DNA of 64,000 nt from Aequorivita lipolytica (GTDB lineage: Bacteria > Bacteroidota > Bacteroidia > Flavobacteriales > Flavobacteriaceae), in contig NZ_VORU01000009.1 of NCBI RefSeq assembly GCF_007997135.1, positions 1 through 64,000 on the forward strand, given 5' to 3'. The position numbers and the translations under genes were made by a program. Shown here one piece after another: positions 52,387-61,143 of this stretch. Positions within the stretch are counted from its first letter, which is position 1; every line of letters starts with the position of its first letter. Below the pieces are notes generated by a model. It saw only the letters and a program-made list of their open reading frames with translations, did not search any database and was not told where the DNA came from.

Positions 52387-53130
52387 TTGCGATACTTTAT
52401 TGAAATAGCCTATAATGGGAAAAACTATTTTGGATGGCAGCGCCAGCCCGAACAGATTAGCGTGCAGCAGGTTTTGGAAGAGACGCTTTCAACATTGCTT
52501 CGGAAGGAAATAAAACTTATGGGAGCGGGCAGAACGGATGCAGGTGTTCATGCAAAACAACTGTTTGCACATTTTGATTTTGATGAATTGGACAATAAAG
52601 ATGAATTTCTTTTCAGAATAAATTCTTTTCTTCCAAAGGATATTTCTGTAAAAAATATTTTTGAAGTAAAGGGAGATGCCCACGCACGTTTTGATGCTAT
52701 TGAAAGGGAATATGAATATTTAATTTCACTTGGGAAAGATCCTTTTTCCCAGGATTTTGCGTTTCAAATAAACAACAAACCCGATGTGGATTTGATGAAC
52801 AAAGCCGCAGAATTGTTATTGCACCATAAAAATTTCCAATGCTTTTCGCGCTCCAAAACTGATGTAAAAACGTACAATTGCACAATTGTAAAAGCACGTT
52901 GGGAAGCTAAAAATAATAGACTTATTTTTACCATCGCCGCAGATCGTTTTCTTCGGAATATGGTCCGTGCAATCGTTGGAACGCTATTGGATGTGGGTCA
53001 CGGAAAGACTACTTTGGAAGATTTTAAAGCAATATTGAACAGTAAAAGTAGGGAAGAAGCTGGTGCCTCAGCTCCAGCGCATGGTCTGTATTTAACGAAA
53101 GTTGTTTATCCGGAAGTTTTATTAATTTAG
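52387..53130 (+). CDS. truA: tRNA pseudouridine synthase A (TruA)
   Basis: 247 aa from a TTG at 52387, so the protein begins with the family's RYFIEIAYNGKNYFGWQ block. The catalytic Asp is in GAGRTDAGVHA, and RFLRNMVRAIVGT is the conserved C-terminal motif. It makes pseudouridine at positions 38-40 of tRNA anticodon arms. The downstream membrane-protein gene starts 12 bases after its stop. Confidence 0.93.
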   Translation: MRYFIEIAYNGKNYFGWQRQPEQISVQQVLEETLSTLLRKEIKLMGAGRTDAGVHAKQLFAHFDFDELDNKDEFLFRINSFLPKDISVKNIFEVKGDAHARFDAIEREYEYLISLGKDPFSQDFAFQINNKPDVDLMNKAAELLLHHKNFQCFSRSKTDVKTYNCTIVKARWEAKNNRLIFTIAADRFLRNMVRAIVGTLLDVGHGKTTLEDFKAILNSKSREEAGASAPAHGLYLTKVVYPEVLLI

Positions 53131-53142
53131 AAAAAAGCAACA

Positions 53143-53562
53143 TTGATAAAAAGATATAGAAATCAAAAGATTGTTCAATTGACAATTGGAATAATATGGT
53201 TATTCGGAATTTACTTTTTTGTAGATTATGACTTCATTCGAATTGGAATGCTAGCCTTTATTTTTTTTATAGGAATAATATATAACACGAAATTATTGAC
53301 AAATATTAAAATGAACAATGGATTTTACTTTCTTGAGACATACTCAATTATAACTCAAAAGGAAGAAATTAAAATTTCGGAATCACAAATTGTTCAAATA
53401 ATTTATAAAGCTAATTCATTATTTAATTCTCATAACTTGGTTTTAAAATATAATGGTACAAATGGTATTATAATCAAAAAGCTTTATCTGAATGCAGCAC
53501 CTTGGAGTGAACTGACTTTTGAGCTAAGCCAAATAAAAAAAAGTATAGCCAAAAATGTATAA
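53143..53562 (+). CDS. Membrane protein with PH-like domain, unknown function
   Basis: 139 aa, TTG start. Two adjacent membrane helices (~12-28 and ~33-48) are followed by a beta-rich domain (NGFYFLETYSIITQKEEIKI...ELTFELSQIKKSI) like bacterial PH or membrane-flanked DUF proteins. Base use is visibly more A/T-rich and Ile/Asn/Lys-rich than the flanking truA and ABC genes, so it may be an insertion in this segment. No recognised family. Confidence 0.62.
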   Translation: MIKRYRNQKIVQLTIGIIWLFGIYFFVDYDFIRIGMLAFIFFIGIIYNTKLLTNIKMNNGFYFLETYSIITQKEEIKISESQIVQIIYKANSLFNSHNLVLKYNGTNGIIIKKLYLNAAPWSELTFELSQIKKSIAKNV

Positions 53563-53635
53563 TAGCCCTCTTATAAAGGGAATAGTTGGAATAAATTTAT
53601 TACTTATTAACGAATTTACAAATTAACAGTTTAAA

Positions 53636-55402
53636 GTGTCAGAATCTACAGGAAACGCATTTGATTTTAAGCTTTTTAAGCGATTGTTAGCTTTTACGAA
53701 GCCATATCGTGGCGTGTTTTATTTTGTAGCTTTTGCGGCAATTATAATGTCGGGACTTGCTGTTTTGCGGCCCTATCTTTTGCAATTGGCCATAGATAAT
53801 TCTATGGTTCCCAAAGATGGTGACGGTTTTATGGAGTACATCATTTTGATGGTGATAGTTCTTTTTCTTGAGGTGATTTTTCAGTTCGCTTTTATTTTTT
53901 GCACCAACTGGCTCGGACAAAGTGTAATCCGTGATATGCGTCAAAAGCTCTTTCGGCTAATGATGAGTTTCAAAATGAAATATTTTGATAAGAGCGCCGT
54001 GGGAAGATTGACAACCCGAGCTGTGAACGATGTGGAAACCATCTCAAGTATTTTTAGCGAAGGGCTTTTTATGATTATTAGTGATCTTTTAAAAATGCTT
54101 GTCATCGCGGGATTTATGCTTTATCAAAGCTGGCGATTGTCTTTAATAGTATTTATTATTCTGCCTTTTATATTATATGCAACGCGTGTTTTTCAAAAAG
54201 CAATGAAAGTAGCTTTTGAAGACGTTCGTAACCAAGTTGCAAATCTAAATACCTTTGTACAGGAACGAATCACAGGGATGAAAATAGTACAGATTTTCAC
54301 TCGTGAGAAAACGGAATACCAGCATTTTCAGGAAATAAATAAAGACCATCGAAAGGCTTGGATAAAAACCGTTTGGTACAACTCCATTTTTTTTCCAATC
54401 GCTGAAACCGCGGGAGCTGTGGCTACTGGTTTAGTAGTTTGGTACGGTGGCCTGAACGTTATTGGCGGCGGCTTTGTTACTTTGGGTATTATTACTGCCT
54501 TTATACAATATTCCGAAATGCTTTTTAGGCCACTTCGGCAAATTGCAGATAAATTTAATACCCTACAAATGGGAATGGTAGCTGCAAACCGTGTGTTTGG
54601 AATTCTCGATACCAAAGCACACATTGCCGATACGGGAACGGTTGATTATACAAGTACGAAAGGCGATATTGAATTCAGGAATGTATACTTTGGTTATAAT
54701 GAAGACGAAGAAGTAATTAAAGGAATTTCGTTTAAGGCGAATCCGGGCGAAACTGTGGCAATTGTCGGCGCTACGGGTGCTGGAAAAAGTACAATCGTTA
54801 ATCTACTAAATCGTTTTTATGAAATAAACCGTGGCGAAATTTTAATTGACGCAATTTCTATAAAAGATTACAAATTAGCTTCGCTTCGCAACCAGATAGC
54901 TGTTGTTTTGCAGGATGTTTTCCTTTTTGCAGATTCTATTTTGAACAATATTACGCTCAACAATCCCAATATTTCCGAAGAAGAAGTTATTGCAGCAGCA
55001 AAGGAAATTGGCGTCCACAAATTTATTGAATCGCTTCCGGGCGGCTATCATTATAACGTAAAGGAACGTGGCAGTATGCTTTCTTCCGGGCAGCGACAGC
55101 TCATTTCATTCTTGCGCGCCTACGTAAGTAAACCAAGTATTTTGATACTGGACGAGGCCACTTCTTCCGTAGATACCTATTCTGAAGAATTAATACAAAC
55201 GGCAACAGATAAAATAACTAAAGGCCGAACTTCAATAGTGATTGCCCACCGTTTGGCAACTATTAAAAAAGCTGATAAAATTATAGTGATGGATGCTGGA
55301 AAGATCATGGAGGAGGGAACGCACAAAGAATTGCTGAAACTTGAAAACGGTTTTTACAGAAATCTTTACGAGGTACAGTTTATGGCAGAAGAAGCAATCT
55401 AA
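53636..55402 (+). CDS. ABC transporter, fused permease-ATPase (type IV exporter)
   Basis: 588 aa with a GTG start. Six membrane helices (~20-310) precede the ATPase: Walker A GATGAGKST (378-386), signature LSSGQRQL, Walker B SILILDEAT and the H-loop IVIAHRLATI. This is the MsbA/MdlB-like half-exporter and works as a dimer. The substrate (lipid, peptide or drug) cannot be called. It is convergent with cdaA, two bases between the stops. Confidence 0.92.
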   Translation: MSESTGNAFDFKLFKRLLAFTKPYRGVFYFVAFAAIIMSGLAVLRPYLLQLAIDNSMVPKDGDGFMEYIILMVIVLFLEVIFQFAFIFCTNWLGQSVIRDMRQKLFRLMMSFKMKYFDKSAVGRLTTRAVNDVETISSIFSEGLFMIISDLLKMLVIAGFMLYQSWRLSLIVFIILPFILYATRVFQKAMKVAFEDVRNQVANLNTFVQERITGMKIVQIFTREKTEYQHFQEINKDHRKAWIKTVWYNSIFFPIAETAGAVATGLVVWYGGLNVIGGGFVTLGIITAFIQYSEMLFRPLRQIADKFNTLQMGMVAANRVFGILDTKAHIADTGTVDYTSTKGDIEFRNVYFGYNEDEEVIKGISFKANPGETVAIVGATGAGKSTIVNLLNRFYEINRGEILIDAISIKDYKLASLRNQIAVVLQDVFLFADSILNNITLNNPNISEEEVIAAAKEIGVHKFIESLPGGYHYNVKERGSMLSSGQRQLISFLRAYVSKPSILILDEATSSVDTYSEELIQTATDKITKGRTSIVIAHRLATIKKADKIIVMDAGKIMEEGTHKELLKLENGFYRNLYEVQFMAEEAI

Positions 55403-55404
55403 GC

Positions 55405-56178
55405 TTAGCTTAAATCTTTCTTCAAAATTTTCATAAGCTCGTCTGTATTTTCAAACAGCACAAAATTGCCATCTTTTAGATAAGAAATTGTCCCATTTTC
55501 TTCGGAAACAACTAAACAAACAGCGTCAGTTTTTTCAGTAATACCAACGGCAGCACGATGCCGAAGTCCGAATCGTAATGGAATTTTTCGGTCATTTGAA
55601 ACTGGAAGAATAACACGGGTAGCTGTAATTCGGTTTTCTTCAATAATCATTGCGCCGTCGTGCAACGGACTGTTTTTGAAAAAGACACTTTCAATAATGG
55701 GCTGGTTTACTTCAAGATTCATTTCATCTCCTGTATTTTTTACAAAATCAAGACTATTGTTGCGTTGAAGTACAATTAAAGCACCTGTATTTGTGCTCGA
55801 CATTTTTTTGCAGGCCGCCATTATTCCGTCCACGTTCATTTTAAGAATTCTATCATTTCCCGAAAATTTAAAATTCTTTAAAAATCTTCGGCGTGCATTG
55901 AAATTTGTAGAACCCAACATTAAAAGAAATTTTCGTATTTCAGGCTGAAAAACAACCACCAAAGCGAACATTCCCACCCCCAAAAAGCCACCGAGAATCT
56001 TGCTTAGCAGTTCCATTTCTAAAAGTTCGGTGAAAACGTAAATGGCGTAAACAATTATAATGCCTACCAAAATATTTATGGCCACGGTGCCTTTTACCAA
56101 ATTATAGAGATAGTATAGCAGGAATGCCACTAGCACGATGTCTACAATATCTAGAATCCGAATGTCGAGAAAATCCAA
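55405..56178 (-). CDS. cdaA: Diadenylate cyclase CdaA (c-di-AMP synthase)
   Basis: 257 aa. Three N-terminal membrane helices (~10-75) and a DAC domain with the DGA motif (SPLHDGAMII) and the RHR motif (GLRHRAAVGI). It forms c-di-AMP from two ATP at the inner membrane. It lies downstream of folP on the same strand (81-base gap), a conserved neighbourhood in flavobacteria. The presence of c-di-AMP signalling implies receptors elsewhere in the genome. Confidence 0.94.
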   Translation of the reverse strand: MDFLDIRILDIVDIVLVAFLLYYLYNLVKGTVAINILVGIIIVYAIYVFTELLEMELLSKILGGFLGVGMFALVVVFQPEIRKFLLMLGSTNFNARRRFLKNFKFSGNDRILKMNVDGIMAACKKMSSTNTGALIVLQRNNSLDFVKNTGDEMNLEVNQPIIESVFFKNSPLHDGAMIIEENRITATRVILPVSNDRKIPLRFGLRHRAAVGITEKTDAVCLVVSEENGTISYLKDGNFVLFENTDELMKILKKDLS

Positions 56179-56259
56179 GTATGTGCGTTTTTTTGTAAAA
56201 GTACTTTAAAAATTGATTCTATTGAAACTGTTGTTTTTATTGATACTATTGTTCGTTTT

Positions 56260-57096
56260 TTATTTCGTGATATTTTTTAGGCTTTCAAACAATTTCACAC
56301 ATTCCACAGCTTCTTTTACATCGTGTACTCTTAAGATTGATGCACCTTTTAAAAGTGAAATTGTGTTGAGCGCTGTTGTTCCGTTTAATGCATCTTCTGA
56401 GGAAATCTCCAAGGTTGTGTAAATCATCGATTTTCTGGATACGCCCACTAAAACGGGAATATCTAAATTCTGAAAAAGCTCTAGATTGTTTAAGATCTGA
56501 AAACTTTGTTCACGTGTTTTTGCAAAACCAAAACCTGGATCGACGATTATATCATCAATGCCTTCGGCCCGGGCCAATGCAATTTTTTCAGATAAATTTT
56601 TTAAAACTTCAATGGTTACATTCATGTAATCATTGAGTTTCGCCATTGTTTTTGGGGTGCCGCGCATGTGCATCAAAATGTACGGAACTTTCAGTTTTGC
56701 AACCGTTTTATACATTTCGGCATCCAAAGTTCCGCCGGAAACGTCATTTACCATTGCAGCTCCGGCTTCCACAGCTTTTTTTGCAACTTTACTACGGAAG
56801 CTGTCTACAGAAATCAATGCTTCAGAAAAAATTTTCAGAATAATTTCGATCGCTTCTACAACCCTTCGCGTTTCTTCGCTTTCAGAAATTTCATCTGCAC
56901 CCGGCCGTGTGCTATAGCCGCCAATGTCCAGGAACGTAGCGCCTTCCGAAAGCATTTTTTCGGCTTGCTTTAAAATTTCTTTTTCAGTAAAGGTTTTTCC
57001 GCCGTCATAAAACGAATCTGGAGTAACATTAATGATGCCCATCACTTTGGGCACAGAGAGGTCTATTAGTTTGCCGTGGCAATTAAGGGTCTGCAA
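56260..57096 (-). CDS. folP: Dihydropteroate synthase
   Basis: 278 aa. Pterin-binding motifs: GIINVTPDSFYDGGK, the GATFLDIGGYSTRPGA pABA loop, and DPGFGFAKT. It condenses pABA with hydroxymethyl-dihydropterin diphosphate and is the sulfonamide target. It starts the folP-cdaA unit and is divergent from the DUF1599 gene. Confidence 0.95.
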   Translation of the reverse strand: MQTLNCHGKLIDLSVPKVMGIINVTPDSFYDGGKTFTEKEILKQAEKMLSEGATFLDIGGYSTRPGADEISESEETRRVVEAIEIILKIFSEALISVDSFRSKVAKKAVEAGAAMVNDVSGGTLDAEMYKTVAKLKVPYILMHMRGTPKTMAKLNDYMNVTIEVLKNLSEKIALARAEGIDDIIVDPGFGFAKTREQSFQILNNLELFQNLDIPVLVGVSRKSMIYTTLEISSEDALNGTTALNTISLLKGASILRVHDVKEAVECVKLFESLKNITK

Positions 57097-57144
57097 TTTT
57101 TTAAAATTTGTTTTTTTAAAATCAATATGCTAGTTGCTGAATAA

Positions 57145-57172
57145 CTTTAAGCTTTGAACTTTGAACTTTGAA
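57145..57172. repeat. Heptanucleotide array (CTTTGAA)x3 plus a relative
   Basis: CTTTAAG followed by three perfect CTTTGAA units in the divergent region between folP and the DUF1599 gene, within 41 bases of the latter's ATG. The unit is the reverse complement of the AGTTCAA unit (rotated) seen at 51724. Confidence 0.75.
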
Positions 57173-57212
57173 CTATTTAAGCGAAATTTACGCAAAATCT
57201 TACACATCACTA

Positions 57213-57788
57213 ATGGCGGATACTTCAAATCAATATAACGACCAGATTGAAAAATGCAGAGCGCTGTTTATCAATAAAATGCACGATTACGGAAGTGCAT
57301 GGCGTATTCTCCGGCTTCCATCGTTGACAGACCAAATTTTTATAAAAGCGCAGCGCATCCGTGGTTTGCAGAAAAATGCCGAACAAAAAATTGAAGAAGA
57401 CGAAGCCAGCGAGTTTATTGGCATTGTAAATTATTCAATAATGGCGCTTATTCAGTTGGATAAAGGCATTGTGGAACAACCAGATTTTTCTTTGGAAGAA
57501 GCAACACAACTTTACGATGAAGAAGTTTTTAAAACCAAACAATTAATGATGGACAAAAATCACGATTACGGCGAAGCTTGGCGTGATATGCGAGTAAGTT
57601 CGTTAACAGATTTGATACTTCAGAAATTATTGCGTGTTAAACAAATTGAAAATAATAGTGGAAAAACGTTAGTTTCTGAAGGAATTGATGCTAATTACCA
57701 AGATATGATTAATTATGCGGTATTTGCGTTGATTCATTTGGAAGAAAGACAAGAGAAGAAAGAAGAAAGAAGAAAGAAAAAAGAATAA
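57213..57788 (+). CDS. DUF1599 protein with internal duplication and heptad-repeat tail
   Basis: 191 aa from the ATG at 57213 (a TTG at 57168 would sit in the heptamer array). The domain occurs twice: INKMHDYGSAWRILRLPSLTD (~20-40) and MDKNHDYGEAWRDMRVSSLTD (~125-145), both with the HDYGxAWR core. The last 15 residues EERQEKKEERRKKKE come from a heptanucleotide array that runs into the stop codon. Function unknown; it is upstream of the DoxX fusion. Confidence 0.85.
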   Translation: MADTSNQYNDQIEKCRALFINKMHDYGSAWRILRLPSLTDQIFIKAQRIRGLQKNAEQKIEEDEASEFIGIVNYSIMALIQLDKGIVEQPDFSLEEATQLYDEEVFKTKQLMMDKNHDYGEAWRDMRVSSLTDLILQKLLRVKQIENNSGKTLVSEGIDANYQDMINYAVFALIHLEERQEKKEERRKKKE

Positions 57789-57789
57789 G
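57741..57789. repeat. Heptanucleotide array (GAAGAAA)x7 running through the DUF1599 stop codon
   Basis: GAAGAAA, GACAAGA, GAAGAAA x3, GAAAAAA, GAATAAG are contiguous. It is the only array here that lies mainly inside a coding frame; because 7 is coprime to 3 it encodes a seven-residue peptide repeat. Confidence 0.8.
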
Positions 57790-57818
57790 AAATTCATTAC
57801 AGGATAGAAACAATACTT

Positions 57819-59525
57819 ATGAAAATATTAGTTGGAATATCAAGAATAATAGTCGGAGTACTTTTTATTATAAGCGGATTAATTAAGTTGAACGACCCCG
57901 TGGGTTTTTCATTTAAGCTGAAAGATTACTTCGCACCTGAAGTTTTGGACCTTGGTTTTCTGGTTCCCTATGCACTGCTTATTGCAATCTTTGTTGTAAT
58001 TATTGAGGTTTTGCTGGGTGTTGCTCTCATTTTGGGCTATTTAAAAAAGTTTACGCTTTGGGCGCTATTGCTGATGATTGTGTTTTTTACGTTCCTCACG
58101 TTTTATTCGGCATATTTCAATAAAGTGACAGATTGTGGATGCTTTGGCGACGCTATAAAACTCACTCCTTGGGAATCGTTTAGCAAAGACATCGTGCTGC
58201 TGGTTTTGATCTTGATTCTTTTCTTCGGAAGAAAATATATTCAACCCTTTTTCAGCAGCGCAACACGGAGTATTATCATTTTTGTATCTTTTGTGGGCTG
58301 CCTTGGTATAACTTATTACGTGCTACAACACCTACCGATTATAGATTTTCGTCCGTATAAAATTGGGGCAAACATTAAAGATGGGATGACAGTTCCCGAA
58401 GATGCACCCGGCCCCATTTATGAATATATGTGGAAATTCAACATTAATGGTGAAGAAAAAGTGATAACCACAAACGGTGAATATCCGCAAGTTGAAGGCG
58501 AGCTGATAAGCACTGAAACTGAAATGATCCAAGAAGGCTATACGCCACCAATTCACGATTTTTCTATGGAACGTGACGGAGAGGATTATACAACCCAATT
58601 TTTGGAAGAGGAAAATCTAGTTGTAATTATTGCTTACAGCTTAGGAAATACTGAAAAAGACGGTTACATTCCAATCAGGGAGGTTACCGATAAAGCCTTA
58701 AAAAATGGCTATAATGTGATCGGTCTATCAGCTTCATCGCAAGAAATGACAGAGGCGCTTGTAGAAAAATACAAATTGAATTTCAAGTTTTATTTCTGTG
58801 ATGAAACTACGTTAAAAACTATTGTTCGCAGTAATCCGGGTATTTTGGAATTAGATAATGGAACCATTAAACAAAAACTTCATTGGAATGACGCGCAAAA
58901 ATTGGAACTTCCTACAGTGGAAAATGCAAAGCCCAAACTGGATTTGGATATGAAACGCCGATTGGACAGTATTGCGGTTTTGGATCAAAAATATAGGAAA
59001 CTGATGCACGAAGAGTCGCCTGAAGCTCGTGCAGAACTCGGAAAAAAAATGGGGCTTTCCGAAGCGGAGTACAGCGGAGATCTTTGGAAAATGCAAGTTG
59101 TCATTGACAGTGCGAATATGAATTATGTTGAAAGAATATTTCAGACAAAAGGCTATCCAGGCAAGTCCATGGTTGGTGAACCCACTAACACTGCCGCTTG
59201 GTACGTTTTGCAACATTCAACTAAAATAGCGCAATACCTTCCAATTATAAAAAAGGCAGGAGAAGAAGGCGAGATTCCAATGAATTTAGTAGCTATGATG
59301 GAAGATCGCTATTTAATGCATGAAGGCAAGCCACAAATTTATGGTACCCAAGGCCAAATGCAGCATGACGAGAAATTTATTTGGCCCATAGAAAACCCCG
59401 AAACTGTAAACGAAAGAAGAAAAAAAGCAGGATTTACTAGCACCATTGAAGAATACGCAAAAAGCTTATTTGGAGAAGATTTTGAATATAAAGTATTGAC
59501 GGTAGAACAAGCAAACCAAATATAA
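57819..59525 (+). CDS. BT_3928-like DoxX/MauE membrane protein fused to thioredoxin-like and DUF6624-like domains
   Basis: 568 aa. Residues 1-170: four membrane helices of the DoxX/MauE type with the DCGCFGD motif. Residues ~175-360: a linker and thioredoxin-fold-like segment (NLVVIIAYSLGNTEKDG...NVIGLSAS) lacking a CxxC. Residues ~375-560: a helical DUF6624-like module (LDQKYRKLMHEESPEARAEL...TAAWYVLQHS). BT_3928-family proteins are usually ~360 aa, so the third part is an unusual addition. Cysteine pairs near the membrane suggest thiol-redox work in the envelope. Confidence 0.8.
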   Translation: MKILVGISRIIVGVLFIISGLIKLNDPVGFSFKLKDYFAPEVLDLGFLVPYALLIAIFVVIIEVLLGVALILGYLKKFTLWALLLMIVFFTFLTFYSAYFNKVTDCGCFGDAIKLTPWESFSKDIVLLVLILILFFGRKYIQPFFSSATRSIIIFVSFVGCLGITYYVLQHLPIIDFRPYKIGANIKDGMTVPEDAPGPIYEYMWKFNINGEEKVITTNGEYPQVEGELISTETEMIQEGYTPPIHDFSMERDGEDYTTQFLEEENLVVIIAYSLGNTEKDGYIPIREVTDKALKNGYNVIGLSASSQEMTEALVEKYKLNFKFYFCDETTLKTIVRSNPGILELDNGTIKQKLHWNDAQKLELPTVENAKPKLDLDMKRRLDSIAVLDQKYRKLMHEESPEARAELGKKMGLSEAEYSGDLWKMQVVIDSANMNYVERIFQTKGYPGKSMVGEPTNTAAWYVLQHSTKIAQYLPIIKKAGEEGEIPMNLVAMMEDRYLMHEGKPQIYGTQGQMQHDEKFIWPIENPETVNERRKKAGFTSTIEEYAKSLFGEDFEYKVLTVEQANQI

Positions 59526-59526
59526 T

Positions 59527-60603
59527 TTGATAGGCTACATACTTCAAAAACTAGGTTATGCAGTACTCACGTTGTTTGGGGTTGTAACCGTGATTTTCTT
59601 TCTTTTCACTGTTCTTCCCGGCGATCCCGCACGAATGATGCTCGGTCAAAATGAAACTGCGGAACAGCTTGCAGTGGTGAAAAAAAAATATGGTTTTGAT
59701 CAGCCAGTTTCCGTGCAATATTTAAGGTATTTGAATGACCTGTCTCCTATTTCGTTTCACAGTAAAACTCCAAACGATTATACTTACTTGGCGGAAGGAA
59801 AATACAATGCAGCGAAATTATTTTCAGTTGCAAATACAAACGTAGTTTTAAAAACACCGTACTTGCGCGAATCATTCCAAAAAAACGGAAAAGAAGTGAG
59901 CGAAGTAATAGCTGAAACCCTTCCCAACACATTTATTTTGGCAGTTTCAGCAATTGTTATTGCGATGCTAATTGGCGTTTTCCTCGGAATTATTTCGGTG
60001 CTTTTTAAGGATGGTTTTATTGATAAGATGATTCAATTAGTAAGCACTTTGGGAATGAGCGTTCCTTCGTTTTTCAGTGCAATTATTTTTGCGTGGATTT
60101 TCGGCTTTTTGCTTCACGAGTACACAAATTTAAATATGACTGGAAGCCTTTATGAAGTAGATGATTTCGGTGAAGAAAAATACATTCAGTGGAAAAACTT
60201 GATACTTCCCGCAATTGTTTTGGGAATTCGACCACTGGCAGTTGTTAGCCAATTAATGCGCAATTCGTTATTGGAAGTCTTGAACCAGGATTACATTCGC
60301 ACGGCAAAGGCAAAAGGTCTTTCTTTTTATCAAATTATAAAAAGACACGCGCTTAAAAACTCATTAAACCCGGTGGTTACAGCTATTTCGGGCTGGTTTG
60401 CAAGTATGCTTGCAGGTGCAGTTTTTGTGGAATACATCTTCGGGTGGAACGGATTGGGTAAAGAAATTGTGAACGCATTGAATACGTTGGATCTGCCTGT
60501 AATTATGGGAGCAGTAATTGTTATAGCAACATTGTTTATTATTATTAATATTTTTGTTGATATAATTTATGGTTGGCTAGATCCTAAAATTAGTAGGCAG
60601 TAA
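59527..60603 (+). CDS. Opp/Dpp-type ABC transporter permease (orphan)
   Basis: 358 aa, TTG start one base after the previous stop. Six membrane helices with FTVLPGDPARMMLG at the N-terminus and the EAA-type DYIRTAKAKGL loop that contacts the ATPase. The OppB/DppB family normally partners OppC, two ATPases and a binding protein, none of which is nearby. A ~70-residue extracytoplasmic insert (~65-130) follows the first helix. It is translationally close-coupled to the DoxX fusion. Confidence 0.88.
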   Translation: MIGYILQKLGYAVLTLFGVVTVIFFLFTVLPGDPARMMLGQNETAEQLAVVKKKYGFDQPVSVQYLRYLNDLSPISFHSKTPNDYTYLAEGKYNAAKLFSVANTNVVLKTPYLRESFQKNGKEVSEVIAETLPNTFILAVSAIVIAMLIGVFLGIISVLFKDGFIDKMIQLVSTLGMSVPSFFSAIIFAWIFGFLLHEYTNLNMTGSLYEVDDFGEEKYIQWKNLILPAIVLGIRPLAVVSQLMRNSLLEVLNQDYIRTAKAKGLSFYQIIKRHALKNSLNPVVTAISGWFASMLAGAVFVEYIFGWNGLGKEIVNALNTLDLPVIMGAVIVIATLFIIINIFVDIIYGWLDPKISRQ

Positions 60604-60605
60604 AT

Positions 60606-60634
60606 CAGTTATCGGTTATCGGTTATCGGTTATC
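60606..60634. repeat. Heptanucleotide array, CAGTTAT then (CGGTTAT)x3
   Basis: Starts two bases after the permease TAA. The first unit is identical to the repeat unit downstream of pyrE read in the same sense; the others differ at one base. Confidence 0.8.
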
Positions 60635-60636
60635 AT

Positions 60637-60644
60637 TAAATTTG
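60637..60644 (+). promoter_or_regulatory. -7 box TAAATTTG of the thioredoxin-like gene
   Basis: Exact TAnnTTTG match immediately after the heptamer array and 22 bases before the ATG at 60667. Confidence 0.5.
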
Positions 60645-60666
60645 CAATACTATCAAATCTCAAAAT

Positions 60667-61143
60667 ATGAAAACATTAATTGCCCTTCTATTATTTGTAA
60701 CCTTTGCGCAGGCGCAACAAAAAACCTTCACGGAAGCAGCGTTGAGTGAAAAATTTCTTTCAGAAAATAGCGCAGAAATAAGCTTTTCAGAAATACTTCA
60801 GCAATACAAAGGCAAAACCGTTTTCATAGATATTTGGGCCAGTTGGTGTAAAGATTGTATTGTGGGAATGCCAAAAGTGCAAAAGTTGCGCGAGGAAAAT
60901 CCCGAAGTTATTTTTTTATTCCTTTCGTTAGATAAAGAAACCGAGAGTTGGAGGCACGGCATTAAAAAGTATGGCGTAGTGGGCGAAAATTATTTTATAC
61001 CAGCAGGGTGGAAAGGTGCCTTTTGTTCTTCTATAGATTTAGATTGGATTCCGAGATATATGGTGGTTGATACTGGAGGCGAAATAAGTCTATACAAAGC
61101 GATTGAAACGAACGACGAAAATCTTTTAAAAGCATTAAAATGA
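60667..61143 (+). CDS. TlpA-like thioredoxin-family protein, exported
   Basis: 158 aa with a signal peptide (ending FAQAQ). The active site is WCKDC (Cys61, Cys64) in FIDIWASWCKDC, and a cis-Pro region (DLDWIPRYMVVD) follows. It probably reduces disulfides or delivers reductant in the periplasm. Its TGA overlaps the tpiA ATG (ATGA), so the two are translationally coupled despite unrelated functions. Confidence 0.9.
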   Translation: MKTLIALLLFVTFAQAQQKTFTEAALSEKFLSENSAEISFSEILQQYKGKTVFIDIWASWCKDCIVGMPKVQKLREENPEVIFLFLSLDKETESWRHGIKKYGVVGENYFIPAGWKGAFCSSIDLDWIPRYMVVDTGGEISLYKAIETNDENLLKALK

